Below, piece by piece: positions 21,801-36,800 of a stretch of 64,000 nucleotides of DNA. The notes under the pieces are model-generated. The model saw only the letters and a program-made list of their open reading frames with translations. It was not told where the DNA came from and made no database searches. A program made the translations under genes and the position numbers. This stretch comes from Liolophura sinensis (taxonomy: Eukaryota; Mollusca; Polyplacophora; Chitonida; Chitonidae), in contig NC_088302.1 in the NCBI RefSeq assembly GCF_032854445.1, positions 54,282,046 through 54,346,045 of the forward strand. The letters run 5' to 3'. Within the stretch, counting starts at the first letter, position 1; each line of letters starts with the position of its first letter.

Positions 21801-24800
21801 GTCTGGTGCCTCAAAATCATTCACCCAGATAACATGTACTTACGGGCTGTTGGTTGTCTGGTGCCTCTAAATCATTCACCCAGTTTACATGTACTTGCTG
21901 ACGGTTGGTTGTTTCATGCCTCAAAATCATTCACCCAGTTTACATGTACTTGCGGACGGTTGGTTGTTTCATGCCTCAAAATCATTCACCCAGATAACAT
22001 GTACTTACGGGCTGTCGGTTGTCTGGTGCCTCTAAATCATTAACCCAGTTTACATGTACTTGCGGGCTGTCGGCTGTTTCATGCCTCTAAATCATTCACC
22101 CTATCTACTTACAGACCAGTGGTTGTCTGGTGCCTCAAAATCATTCACCCAGATAACATGTACTTACGGGCTGTTGGTTGTCTGGTGCCTCTAAATCATT
22201 CACCCAGTTTACATGTACTTGCAGACTGTTGGTTGTTTCATGTCTCTAAATCATTAACCCTATGTACTTACCAACTGTTGGTTGTCTGGTTCTTCTAAAT
22301 CATTCACAAATGTCTGCCACAGAGCTTGCCCAGTCATATTGGCCACACGGAAACTATCCGGCACTTGTCTCGTCAACACAGTTGTACCTGTGAGGAAAGC
22401 CATGCAAATGTGAAGGCACAAATGTATCTTACAGAAAAGATTACCATTCATTGTCTTATTGTATACCAGGGGAGGAAGCAGACTGACACAACTGGCAACT
22501 ATATCATGCTGGCACTGTAGCACTCAAGTGGATACAACCTCGTTGTTTCTGACGAGTGCTAAGCTGCTGAAGTTCTCTTCGGGGATGACTAACCTGTCAC
22601 CAATGTAAACTGCTCAGTGTTATGCTCTAGTTAAGTTATCCCTGCCCATCGCAATGAATCCCATATAGTAAGCAGAACAGTACAAACTGAAATTGTGAGA
22701 GCTACATTGTTCTACAGTAAACAAGCTGCACTTCCGGAACCAAAACATTTTACTTATAACTGTGTTTGAATTTTTTACTAAAGTCTGAAGATGTTTGATA
22801 AATACGGGCTCAGCTGCTAATTTGTTTCAGTTTTACTGCAACACATATTGATTGTTTATTTATTGTTGTTTTATGCCGTACTCAAGAATATTTCACTTAT
22901 ACGACGGCGGCCAGCATTATGGTGGGAGGACACCAGGCCTAGCCCAGATGAATCCCACGATCATCCGCAGGTTGCTGCAGGCCTTCCCACGTACGGCTGG
23001 AGAGGAAGCCTGCATAAACTGGATTTGAGCTCACAGGGATCGCATAAGTGAGAGGTTCCTGGGTCATTGCGCCGGGCTGGCATGCTAACCACCTCAGTCA
23101 CGGAGGCCCCCTATCTGTCTGTCTCTTAATCGTATGCACCTAGTGCACTGCATAGACCTTAATGTAACTATATTTTAAGTGCAATAGCATTATTCAGCAA
23201 GGCATAAAAGAAATTCGTAAAAAGGGATTTAAAATCACGTAATGTTGGTCACATCAAAACAGTCCTTACATACATGATATAAAGTTACAAATTCCTTAAA
23301 AGGTATGATTCACAGTACAAATTTGTTGATGTGGTAAGGTTGCACACATTGGGGGAGGACATACATGTACCTGAGGTGGTGAACATACTGCTGAGGTTAG
23401 TTAGTTGTTGGGCCACACACTTGGCTGACCCCTGAGCCTTGGCCTGCTGTAGCTTGGTCTCTACATCACCCAGCTCATCCTGAAGTCTGCTGGTAGATAA
23501 CAACTGGCTGTACTTGGACAGTCTGCAAAAGAAAATAAGTTTGAAGATAAGGAGTCTTTTGTACTTGGAATGTGTTTTTCTTATATTTCTCTTGTTCAAT
23601 ATCCTGGACAGCTCTCTAATAGACCGACTTGATATTTTGAGTAACATGACATACAATGTCATTCATGCATGCAGTCTAAACCTGACACCACAAACAGTGC
23701 AGTATGAATTGTGATGCAACAGATGTGACAGGTATCTGGTGTCACCATGCAAGAATTGTGATGCAACGGACGTGACGGGTATCTGGTGTCATCATGCAAG
23801 AATTGTGATGCAACGGACGTGACGGGTATCTGGTGTCATCATGCAAGAATTGTGATGCAACGGACGTGACGGGTATCTGGTGTCATCATGCAAGAATTGT
23901 GATGCAACGGACGTGACAGGTATCTGGTGTCACCATGCAAGAATTGTGATGCAACGGACGTGACGGGTATCTGGTGTCATCATGCAAGAATTGTGATGCA
24001 ACGGACGTGACGGGTATCTGGTGTCATCATGCAAGAATTGTGATGCAACAGACGTGACGGGTATCTGGTGTCACCATGCAAGAATTGTGATGCAACGGAC
24101 GTGACGGGTATCTGGTGTCATCATGCAAGAATTGTGATGCAACGTACGTGACGGGTATCTGGTGTCATCATGCAAGAATTGTGATGCAACAGATGTGACA
24201 GGTATCTGGTGTCACCATGCAAGAATTGTGATGCAACGGACGTGACGGGTATCTGGTGTCATCATGCAAGAATTGTGATGCAACGGACGTGACGGGTATC
24301 TGGTGTCATCACAGTGCAAAATGTCCTTGAAGATCAAAATTAGAAACATGAAGGCGGTCTATTATTGAAGACAAGTTAGCCTTCATATTTAAATTCCACT
24401 GTAGTATAAGTGAAATATTCTTGACCACGGCGTTAAACGCCAATCAAATATATAAATCACATTTAAATGTATTTATTTATTTATCTGATTTGTGTTTTAG
24501 GCCCTACTCAAAAATATTTCACTTAAATATACAAAACTGGGCAGTTATTGAGCCCTGGGAAAAGCCACGACCATCTGCCGGTTGCTGGCAGACCTTCCCA
24601 TGTACAACCAGAGAGGAAGCCATCATATTTAAATACAAAAAATCTTAAATGCATGTATGCAAGTTTATAAGATATCAAAAGTTGCAGATGTTCACATGCG
24701 CTTTATTCAACATTTATTCCCTGATATCTTCTGCTCATAAGGCTTAAGGTAATACCAGATTATGTGATGATACCTATGATTGATCCTGTCCTGGTTGAAG

Positions 24801-27800
24801 TGGACACCTGTACCGTCTGTGGCCGGCAGTAAGCGGGTGTCCAGCAAGTCCGTGACCACATGACCCTTCTCATCCTCGCTGTGACAGGAGTTGAAGACGG
24901 AGCTCAGCACTCCGTTAGCCCCTTCCTCCACGTTGTGACCATCTGACCTAGTCAGAGACTGGGAGAGTTCCGTGGAACGGCGGTAACGTGCGAAGAACAG
25001 GTCATCACACACCACGGCCATGGCACGATGGTACTCGCGCACAAAATCTGGGTTAGAGTCATCCTGGAGGTTGCCTGAGGGAACAACAACAACAAATACA
25101 GGTACTCAGCTATATTTTTCTGGCAAAACTAATTTTTTTCCAGTAAGATATCCTACCTTCCAGACAGACCTTAAAATAACTCTTTAGGATAAAAATAACT
25201 CTCACAGTCAGAAAAAATTTGATTTTGATATGCCCACATTTCAGGGACAGCTGGCTTCAGCATAAAAATACAAAGCTACACACAGACAAAATGCAGTTGC
25301 ACACAATGCAGACAACCAACATTGTACCACTACCTAGAGGCACCATGCAGACAACCAACATTGTACCTGTACCTAGAGACACTATGTAGACAACCAACAT
25401 TGTACCACTACCTAGAGGCACGGTGAAGACAACCAACACTCTACCAGTACCGAGACAAACCATACAGACAACCAACTTTGTACCACTACCTAGAGGCACC
25501 AACATTGTACCACCTAGACATGCCATGCAGACAACCAACACTGTACCAGTACCTAGAGGCACCCTGCAGACAGCCAACATTGTACCAGCAACTAGAGGCA
25601 CTATGCAGACAACCAACATTGTACCAGTACCTAGAGGCACCATGCAGACAACCAACATTGTACCTGAACCTACATGTAGAGGCATGTTGCAGACAACCAA
25701 CATTGTACCAGTACCTAGTGGCACCATGCACACAACCAACATTGTACCTGAACCTACATGTAGAGGCATGTTGCAGACAACCAACATTGTACCAGTACCT
25801 AGTGGCACCATGCAGACAACCAACATTGTACCTGTACCTAGAGGCATTATGCAGACAACCAACATTGTACCAGTACCTAGAGGAAACATGCAGACAACCA
25901 ACATTGTACCAGTACCTAGAGGCACTATGCAGACTACCAACATTGCACCAGTACCTAGAGGCACCATGCAGACAACCAACATTGTACCAGTACCTAGAGA
26001 CACTATGCAGACAACCAACATTGTATCAGTACCTAGAGGCACCATGCAGACAACCAGCATCGTACCAGTACCTAGTGGCACCATGCAGACAACCATCTAA
26101 TTGGCTTTTTCCATCTAATTCTGCTTTATATACATGTGCATTGTACCTTTATATCTTGATTTACACTACTTTACACCCTTTGACAGAATGCTGTGCTCAC
26201 AATAAATGCTAAAAATGCAGACATCTGAAATGCCTGTCAAGTACTGACCAGCTTTGACGTGTGCCAGGGTGTGGACCAGAACCAGCAGGAATTCCCCGAC
26301 AGAGTCCAGGCGCGCCGTTCGCAGGTACAGCATGTGGTTAGTGGCGTCAAAGTGGAAGGAGTTTCGGTAGCGGTTATGAGTGAGGTGGTCGTTAGCGGGG
26401 ATCTTGTCAGCTAGCAGTATTGTGACTGGCATGTGATGGCAATGGGTGGCCACCAGCTCAGATACAAAACAGCCAAACTTGTACACAATGAATGTACGAG
26501 GCTTCACCTTATTCAGATCCACTGGAGTCAGTTCGGTGTCACTTGTCCAGCCAGCATCACTGGAATCCAAGGAACTTTCACCTAAGAAAATCAAACATTT
26601 CCTCAAGAAAATAAGTCTGTACATATACACGGGTATTCACATTGTCAAGAAAATAAGCCTGTACATATACACGGGTATTCACATTGTCAAGAAAATAAGT
26701 CTGTACATATACACGGGTATTCACATTGTCAAGAAAATAAGTCTGTACATATACATGGGTATTCACATTGTCAAGAAAATAAGTCTGTACATATACATGG
26801 GTATTCACATTGTCAAGAAAATAAGTCTGTACATATACATGGATATTCACATTGTCAAGAAAATAAGACTGATGTGTATGTATGAATCTGAACAAAAAAT
26901 TGCAATATATGTAAATAATCTTCCAAATGTAACACTTCCAGCCTACATGTTTATACAGCTGGAATTACCTAATATTCATTAATAATTCTAACTGTTCTGA
27001 AAAATTTACATAAACACACAAATTTCTCTCATACCTTCTGATGAGTTCTGTTTACTTGATGTTCCAGTAGACAGATTCTTCTTCATCTCCTCTAATTTCT
27101 GATACAGTGGGGAAGCCAGCAACAGAGCTGTTAGTTCTGCCTCATTGAGGGGAGCTGTCATATTGTAGGAGGAGGGGAGAGAACTGTGATCCTGACCATT
27201 AGGTGGCACTCTCTCACCACTGTCCTCCATGACTGGGGTGTCCTCAACGGGCTGCATGGGGTGCCCACGACCTGACACCAAGTGATCTATGTTCACACAC
27301 TCCTTCAGAGTCAGTGCCTGCAACAACACACCTTGACATGTGAGATACAGCCAAATAAAAAACACCAAAGCTTTACAACATTTCTTCATCTCCTTTGTCT
27401 TAATCTGAAAACTATCCTCAAGTTCAAATGGTGTAAACTTCTCATTCATTTCTTTCCTTCTCCAACAGATGGCACAAAAAAGATACAATCTGGACACCCA
27501 CAGCTATCACATCTTTAGTCACACTTAAAATTCCTCATCAGCACAATTGTCACATTTATATGTAGTACACAGAACGGCTTCATATCTTTGTATATTAAAG
27601 CATGAAACACATGGTAGTGGAAATTATAAAGTGTTTAAGGTTCTGAACTCTCAAAACTCTCAAACTGACTGTCTCCTCCCCAGACTCACCTCATCTGCCT
27701 TCAGTCTCTCCATCTCACTCCTCTGCTTAGCCTCCAACTCCTCTGTCTCCTGCCTGACCTCCTCTTTCAGCTCCTTCTCTTTCTTTCTCAGTTTTTCCTC

Positions 27801-30800
27801 CTTCCTCTTCCTCAGCCTATCTTGCAAGTTACTCTGCATCCGTAATCGGTCAGCCTCCATCTTGTTGACCACAGTCTGCACGTCCCGCTCGTACTCGGCC
27901 ATCACACGTTCCTGCTCTTCCTTGCCAGCCCCCTGCTCACTCAGTCTCTCCAGTTCGGCCTACAATATGGGGATGGATCTCAGTCTTAGAAAAGAATGAT
28001 GACAAGTATCTATACAGTGTGTTTATAAAACACGTATGTCTTCTTCTTATGCAAAGTACACAGATGTACACAAATTGGAAGCTATCTTCCAAATAGTTTT
28101 AGCGAAATCATTTCCACAAGATTACAAATTTTGTGAATGAAAAATGAATAAAATATGTAAAATCAAGAAAAAATCGAAGAGCCATTGGAAAATGACCTAA
28201 AACTTCACCTTTGACTGAGTTGCACCTATTGCCTCATCCTGAAAGTTCTAAGCATTGAGGTGTTTTCAGATTTGGAAAGAAGAAATATTCATTACCAAAA
28301 CCAATGTTTTATGACATTTATTTCCTTGTAAAAATGCATATTTACAGTAAGTTTTTTCATTTCTAGATGACTGGTACTTGCCTTCATTTTCTGTTTTCTC
28401 TCCTTGATAAAATCGTCTTTACGTTTCTGGAGAGCAGCAATGTTTTTCTCTGCTTTCTCCTTGTCCCTCTTTGTGTCATCTTCCAGTTTCTGTTTGTACA
28501 TTGTTAATTCTTCAGATAACTTCTGTTTCTCTGATTCATCAAATTCTGAAACACAACATGTGTGATTCAGTTATTCAATGTCGTGAGAAATTTGTTAATA
28601 TTTTCCTTTGGCAAAAGAGAATCTTTTACAGCACAGCCCTTTTGCCATGTACTTCACAAATTTCCACACAAACAGGAGCTAGATCCAACCTAAAACTCTC
28701 ATTGACCAAGAGCGAAGTAATGCAACACAACTGACTGTAAGCAAATCTACCACAGCCATAAGGTTGATGCGGCATCAAACCATAACCATTCATTTATTAA
28801 CCATTAGTGTTGTCTGCCCTCACCTTGTCTCTGTCTCTTCATGGCCTCCTCCTGCTGGCGATGCAGCTGCTCCAGGGATAGCTTCACATGCTCCAGTTCC
28901 CCAGCAGCATTGTCTGCGCACGCCACAGCCTCATGGTGAGGACTGTACTCACGTAAAGCCTCAGAGAATTCCTGTGGCACACAAACAGCTAGGTATTAAC
29001 TAGCAACAGTAGCTGAAAACCTTTACAGCAAATATAAAACTTTCATCATTCTGTTTTAATATAACAAGCTAGGCAAAGATCAGGAAGTATAAATATAGTT
29101 ATACAACACTTGCTGGATATTTCCCCACACATTTTTGAAGTGGATAGCTATGTAACCAAAAGCAATTGCAGATTGACTCACAGATTTAACGCCTTCAGGA
29201 CGGAACTGAAGTGCTTATTGTACAATGACTAAGCGGCTCTACTGCTCTACACAGCGCTCAGATGCCCTTACAAACGGGCTTATTTCATGATGAGATATCA
29301 CCAACAAACAACAGCTTTCTACGATCAGATGCACACGAGAAACAGTCTTTATAGTTCGATCATGTATGCCCAAGTAATGCAACTTGTGTACAATAAAATG
29401 TCTGCTACAAATAACACAATTGTACACCTGGTATCAGTTGGGTGCAAATACAAATGGAGGGTTGTAACTTCACAAATACGTATACAGTCCATGTGCACTG
29501 AGTCATTTTCTAACTATGTCTGATCGACATACCTGTAAATGTATAAGCTGATACCTGAATTATTCAGAATGTACAAACCATTCTCAGGCAAAACAACATG
29601 TATTACTTCAATAATGACAAGCTTCCTTTATCGGGAAGTATAACAAGGTTACAACAAAATTCAAAATCTGAACAACTTTTCTGATGTTAGCATCTGTGTA
29701 TTACCTTGTAATGTTTCTCTTTGAGTTCAAGTTTTGCACGAGCACATCTCAACTCCCAGTCTGTCAGCGCCTGCTGTTCTATATTAGCCTCCTCTGCCGA
29801 CTGCTGTCCGTCAAGGGCAGACAACTCCAGCTGGTGCTTGTTCAGTAGCTCTGCTCTCTTCTGCTGGAGCTCCTCATGTGTTAATCCTTGCTTCTGATGG
29901 ACAAAAAAGATGGATACTCAACTAAACATTTACAAGAAGATATTAACAACTTGCAGGAAAGGGTACATCCAGTCTTAATAGCTTTGTTTCATTTGATTTC
30001 ACTTAATAATGAGGTAAATCTGTGATCATAATACAGTTTCTGTTGTTTTTTTTAACAACATACTAACTTTTCTACTATAGCATCAGGAAATAAATCTTCA
30101 TAGCAAAAGACACACTGTCTTAATGAACACATAATTTTCTCTGACAGATGATAAGTACGGTAAAAAAAAGAATACCTATTTAGTAAAAAGTACATCTATT
30201 CTTGTTTCAACCTGCATCATCAGGCAGAGAGTCTACATAAATATGCAACAATCTTCTACACTGAAACAACTTATCTTGGATCCAGTAAAGATACTGGTCT
30301 GATCAACAGCTGTCTGAGACTGCATCACAAATGAATACATAGCATTTTTTTTTATCACAATAGGACAAACAAGTACCTCTAATGCAGCAAGCTCTAACTC
30401 CTGCTGTTTCTTCAAGTCGTCTCTCAGTTTATTGTATTTGCTGCACAATTTGTTCAGAGCCTCATCAACCCGCACCTTTTTCTCAGCCACAAAACGCCCT
30501 TCCAGATCATTCAATTCCTGAATAGAAAACATGAGCAAAATCACTGCAGTGTGGAAAAAGTCAGTGTCAGTGATGACAGCTGTGCTGAGGGGCAATCAGT
30601 TCCTAGCAGAGCTTCAGTGTCAGTGATGACAGCTGTGGTGAGAGGCAATCAGTTCCTAGCAGAGCTTCAGTGTCAGTGATGACAGCTGTGGTGAGAGGCA
30701 ATCAGTTCCTAGCAGAGCTTCAGTGTCAGTGATGACAGCTGTGGTGAGAGGCAATCAGTTCCTAGCAGAGCTTCAGTGCCAGTAATGACAGCTGTGGTGA

Positions 30801-33800
30801 GAGGCAATCAGTTCCTAGCAGAGCTTCAGTGCCAGTGATGACAGCTGTGGTGAGAGGCAATCAGTTTCTAGCAGAGCTTCTCTTCTCAATGTATTGGGTT
30901 ATATTTCCAGATGAGTTTGAGTATGGAGATTACCATCCTTGACACTACAGTGAGACTTCCTGTGTATGCTTTCCCATGACTGCAAGTGTTGGGTATATCG
31001 TTTGGGTGGAAACAGGCATGGTAGACAGTCAGGAAAGTTATAATTTTCAACCACAAATTGGACAGACAGTAGACAAAATCTCACAAAGCCTACCTGTGCA
31101 TGTCTCTTTGCTAGAACTGCCCTGATAATCTTGTCACCATCCTCAATTCCATTCTCTCGGATTCCCTCCTCTATGGCCTTGGATTCCACTTCTTTCATCT
31201 AAAATTTTATTGAGAACAGTTAGTCTGTACAGTTAATATAAACATATCTGCGATGTCACACACCCAACAATCAACGAAGAACTGGAATCACTCTTATGCA
31301 ATATGTATATACACTTCAAAGCCGCATTTTGAAGTTCTTAAAAACTGAAATGTTAAATTTCAAAAAATTTCCATTTAACTAAATGGCAATCCAGTTCAGA
31401 TGAAGACGCATAAAATGTCTTATCTATGTATCATCAGCTGGCTTGGCCAGTTAGGACCACCAAAACTTTCTAATACAACAAAACATACTAAGAAGAACAT
31501 GTTATTCCTGGATGCCTAAAGCCTTCAGTTACTGCTGGATACTTTTTCACGTTGCACCTAACACCACTTTCAAATCAAATGGTAAGACGCTAGGAACTAA
31601 TTTCCTAATTGTTATCAACAACTCATGTGTTCGTGTTAGTATGTTACAACATCTCCCACATCATCACTGAATTATAAACATACCTTCTTGAGTCTCATAT
31701 CGTCCAATTCTTTCTGTTGTTCCAAAGTCTCCTTTGTCAGCTCAACTTCCTGACGACGACGCAGTTCTTCCATCTTCTTGCGTCGCTTCTCGGCTAGTTT
31801 CTCCCGGGTGGCGAGAATTTGACGAGTCTTCTCCGACTCCATCTTACTCGCAAGTTCTGCCAACTCTTTCTCATGGGCAGCCATTAGCTACAATTTGTGA
31901 CATGAAAACCCACTGTATTGATATACTAATAATTATTGGCTCATGTTATTCTGTACAATAAAAAGACAAACAGATTTAACTTAGACCAGAGTGGTCAGAT
32001 TAATCACCAGAAACTTTGCAGATCTTAAATACATGTAGGTCATAAGGGACAACTATTAATATTTTATCCTTAATAATGTGTGCTTTATTCAGTGTGAGGA
32101 AATAAATTTTCAGAGATATTTCATCCGGTAATTTTTGTAATAGCTCATATGCTCTTGATAAGAGAACATGCAATTATTAAAAAATCATAAGTGGTATTCA
32201 AGGCCACTGCAAAAAGCCCTGATAAATAGCAACAGGTGAGGATTATTTGTCAGTGACAAACAACGTCTAGACATACAGCATTAAGTTGATCCTGGCTGAG
32301 ATCTGTGCGAGCGGCTAACTCTGCAGCCTGTCTGTTCCTGCTCTCCCTCAGGACTTTCTCAGCCTGATCCTCCAGCCTCTGTCTGACACTGGTCTCCTCT
32401 CCCCTCGCCTCCTCCTCAAGTCTGCTCACTGTCTTCTCCTGTTCTCTCTTGTGACGCTCTCTTATTTCCTCATTTACTTGCTCCTACATGGAAACATGCT
32501 GATCTATTCATTTATCTAGCAGATTAGGCGATTTCATCCAAAGCTACTGAGTATTGTGTCAATGTCTTTGGAATAAACAGATTGCAATCGTCTTCTCCAG
32601 TGTGCAGGTACGATGATTATTTGTCAGGCATTTGCTAGCAGTGGCTACATGTATACGTGCGTCATTACATAAATACAGCTAAGACTCTGTTAGAGCCTTG
32701 TTATGAGCTGACAACAACTTGTAAAACTAAATACATCTGCAAAAAACTTTGTAAAATGATACCAAAACTTGTTTTAAATAAAGAGAAATTTAAATATTTT
32801 TGTAGGGTAGTAAGATTTCGTGAATGACTGATGCCAAATATTGTCAAGATGTTCTACATATATCTACTAATACATATGTGCACTGGTCACTAAGTTTTAT
32901 TAAGAATTTTCTAAGATACATTCACATTTAATCCAGATAAAAATTAGGTCTTGTCAGCTTCATTCTGAACACCAAAAACACTCCGGAAATTAATTACCCG
33001 TAATGGAAATTAACTATCATCACTGCCAGCCCATGTTTTTTAGTTCACACTATACACTGCTGACAGAATGATACTAAAGTGTCTGACCTGTTGTTTTCTG
33101 AGCACGTCCTCCTGTGGACTGTGGCCGTACTGCACGGAGGGCAGATGAAGGGCGTCGTCCTGAACGCTCTCAGCCAGGGTCTGCTTCATTTGCCAAGACT
33201 GTTCATCTACAATCTGCTGAGCCGCGGCCTCCTCAGATTTACGATGGGCCTCCCTCAGCTTACGGGCTCTGCGGGCCTCCAGCTTAGCCTGCTCACAAAG
33301 TCAGGCATGCACACAGTGGTAACAGTGAAACATATATCATACAAGCCTATGGCAATGAAACATCGTTAAAGAAATGCTGTGAAAGCCTTATGCAGGCCCA
33401 TCTTATGCAGGCCCAACATGTGAAACCAAACATAACATCCATGGCATCCATAGTGAAGAGATAGGTCATCCTGGTACATGCACTTGATGTAGTGTTGTGA
33501 CAGCTTTATAAGATGGGACCCAGAAGTGCATTGCATATTTTGTGTATGAAGCATGCACAAACTGATACTTTACAGAAAATAATGTGGAAGGCATTTACCA
33601 CATAAAATTGATGTAGTCATCAACAGAAATACTACTAATACATTATTACCAGAATAGCTTCAAGGATATACATTGAAATACATAGACTGAACAGATTCAA
33701 TCACATTCACATAAACTTTCACAGATCTTGAGTACATTTGTTAACCCAATGAGCTTATGAACCAAAAAAACCTCACAGAAGACACCACTTTTACATGTTG

Positions 33801-36800
33801 TCCTGCCCACCTTCATGTCGTTGAGTTGCCGGTCACGTTCACGGCTAAGGTTTTCTTGCAGTAGCTCATTGTCGCGTCGATTCTGATCTAGAAGCTTCTG
33901 AACAATGACTTGATCAACTCCCGGAAGCTGAATTTAAATTCAAAGACAACCATTTATTACAAGTATCTTCAGTACTTACCTGTCACAGGATCCAACATGG
34001 CAAAAAGTTAGCAAATCTTGAATTAAGCAACTGTTTCAACTGGTAAATATACAATGTACATTTGTACTTATTAAAAAATTTTCACCTTAAATCCCATCAA
34101 AACCTCATGGACGTGTACAAATATCTATCACAATTCAGAGAATATTCTAGGCTTCTGATTGGTGAATCAGCCTTGGATAAGCTAAGGCATGTCAAAACAG
34201 TTCCACTGATTCACCAGTTAACACAACATGTCAAAAAACTTCTCATGATCTTTATGAAATGATGAAATTTCATACCCTAGAAAACAGAGTCGAAAATGAC
34301 TGACTGGCAGTTCACCTAAGGCAAGTACTTTCTCTTAGCTCCGAGAAGTGCCAGGCTCTGTTAGCATAAATACTTCCATGAAAAAGCAGCATGCTTTGGA
34401 TGAAGTACTGGCATTAATTCAAGAAAAATGTGTGTCCTACAGATATGCATACCATATTTGTTAAGGACAAATTTGGAAGAAAACAAACTCCATGTCCGAG
34501 GTTGGAAGTGATCCTTCACTTTGCATCTTTGTTGGGTACAGCATGTAGTACGACGGAATTCCATTTCACACCTGACACAAAGACTATACATAAATCATAG
34601 CTTGCCCTCACCTTGCCCAGGAACTCCTGATGTTTCTCCTTCAGTGTACTTGTGTGCTCCTCATCAAGGCTACGCTGGAGCTTCCCAGCATGCTCCTTCT
34701 CCTCAGCATCAGCCTCCAACTCAGCCGCATCCCTCTCCAGCTGCTGCATCCACTTCAGTGCTGCCATCTGGTGGTCAAGTTCATCATGCTTCCCTTCCTG
34801 GATAAGCCTTGTAGACAGCTAAAAATGGAATAAACATGCATTCAAGGATTAGCTTTACCACTGAAATCTGGACAGAAAACGTACATGAAAATACTGCTGT
34901 CATACTTCGAGGAGAGCTGTGGATTATATAGCACAAATCATGGAAATACTTAATAACAATCACACCTGACAACAGTATTTTAGATACATATATATCATTG
35001 GTTTATAGTTAAATCAAATGTTTCTTATCCTGCCTTTAACAAGGACTGAACTAGTCTATTAACAGTACAACCCAAGGATCACAGTACGAAATGGCAGTAA
35101 CTAGTGGTAGAAAGGGGAAGTCCCTCACATTCAGAAGACGGAATGAGTGAAATAGAATGATTGGTGCCTGCTTAATGTGTGACACTGGAATCCTACAAAG
35201 AGCCGCTGACCTGTGGGCGCTGTACAATATAATATACGCAAATTACGCTATTCTTAATACTACTTTACATACTTGCACACCTAACCACTGGGTGCATTCT
35301 CTCAAACTCTGGCCAGAACACCTCAAACGCGTCTCACCTCCACTTCAGCCCAATTGTGTCAAGCTTTACCGTTTCATCTTCATTCAGCTGACTGTTTTGT
35401 AGAAAGTCACATCTCTACTTTTCCCCAAACTGGTTCTGCTTTAGTGTCAAATCTACCTGATCAGGCCATGCAATAATACTTTATCGACACACCTTAAATT
35501 TAGTCCAATCTCAACCAACCCCTAATGTCCCATACTTTGCTGTCTCACCACTACTTCTGTCCCATGCATCATACTTCACTGTCTCACCCCTACTTCAGTC
35601 ACCCGTATCATACTTCACTGTCTCACCCCTACTTCAGTCACCTGTATCATACTTCACTGTCTCACCCCTACTTCAGTCCCCTGTATCATACTTCACTGTC
35701 TCACCCCTACTTCAGTCCCATGCACCATACTTCACTGTCTCACCCCTACTTCAGTCCCCTGTATCATACTTTACTGTCTCACCACTACTTCAGTCCCCTG
35801 TATCATACTTTACTGTCTCACCAATACTTCAGTCTCATGCATCACACTGCACTGTCTCACCCCTACTTCACTGTCTAACCACTACTTCAGTCCCCTGTAT
35901 CATACTTCACTGTCTCACCAATACTTCAGTCCCCTGTATCATACTTTATTGCCTCACCACTACTTCAGTCCCCTGTATCATACTTTACTGTCTCACCACT
36001 ACTTCAGTCTCATGCATCACACTGCACTGCCTCACCACTACTTCAGTCCCCTGTATCACACTTCACTGTCTCACCCCTACTTCAGTCCCCTGCATCACAC
36101 TTCACTGTCTCACCCCTACTTCAGTCCCCTGTATCATACTTTATTGTCTCACCACTACTTCAGTCCCCTGTATCATACTTTACTGTCTCACCCCTACTTC
36201 AGTCCCCTGTACCACACTTCACTGTCTCACCCCTACTTCAGTCCCCTGTATCATACTTTACTGTCTCACCACTACTTCAGTCCCCTGTATCACACTTTAT
36301 TGTCTCACCCCTACTTCAGTCCCCTGTATCACACTTCACTGTCTCACCACTACTTCAGTCCCCTGTATCATACTTCACTGTCTCACCCCTACTTCAGTCC
36401 CCTGTATCACACTTCACTGTCTCACCCCTACTTCTGTCCCATGCATCATACTTCACTGTCTCACCCATACTTCAGTCCCCTGTATCACACTTTACTGTCT
36501 CACCCCTACTTCAGTCCCCTGTATCATACTTTATTGTCTCACCCCTACTTCAGTCCCCTGTATCACACTTCACTGTCTCACCCCTACTTCAGTCCCCTGT
36601 ATCACACTTCACTGTCTCACCCCTACTTCAGTCCCCTGTATCATACTTTATTGTCTCACCACTACTTCAGTCCCCTGTATCATACTTTACCGTCTCACCA
36701 CTACTTCAGTCTCATGCATCACACTGCACTGTCTCACCACTACTTCAGTCCCCTGTATCACATTTCACTGTCTCACCCCTACTTCAGTCCCCTGTATCAC

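Noticed and set aside
20376-22271. CRISPR array
   Set aside because: Head-to-tail repeats without unique spacers in an animal intron; the same applies to all arrays here.
25257-26212. Overlapping long frames on both strands
   Set aside because: Product of the 39-bp array. No codon bias or splice context supports a gene.
27547-27999. Ser/Leu-rich frame on the + strand
   Set aside because: Shadow of the highly charged coiled-coil exon 37 on the opposite strand.
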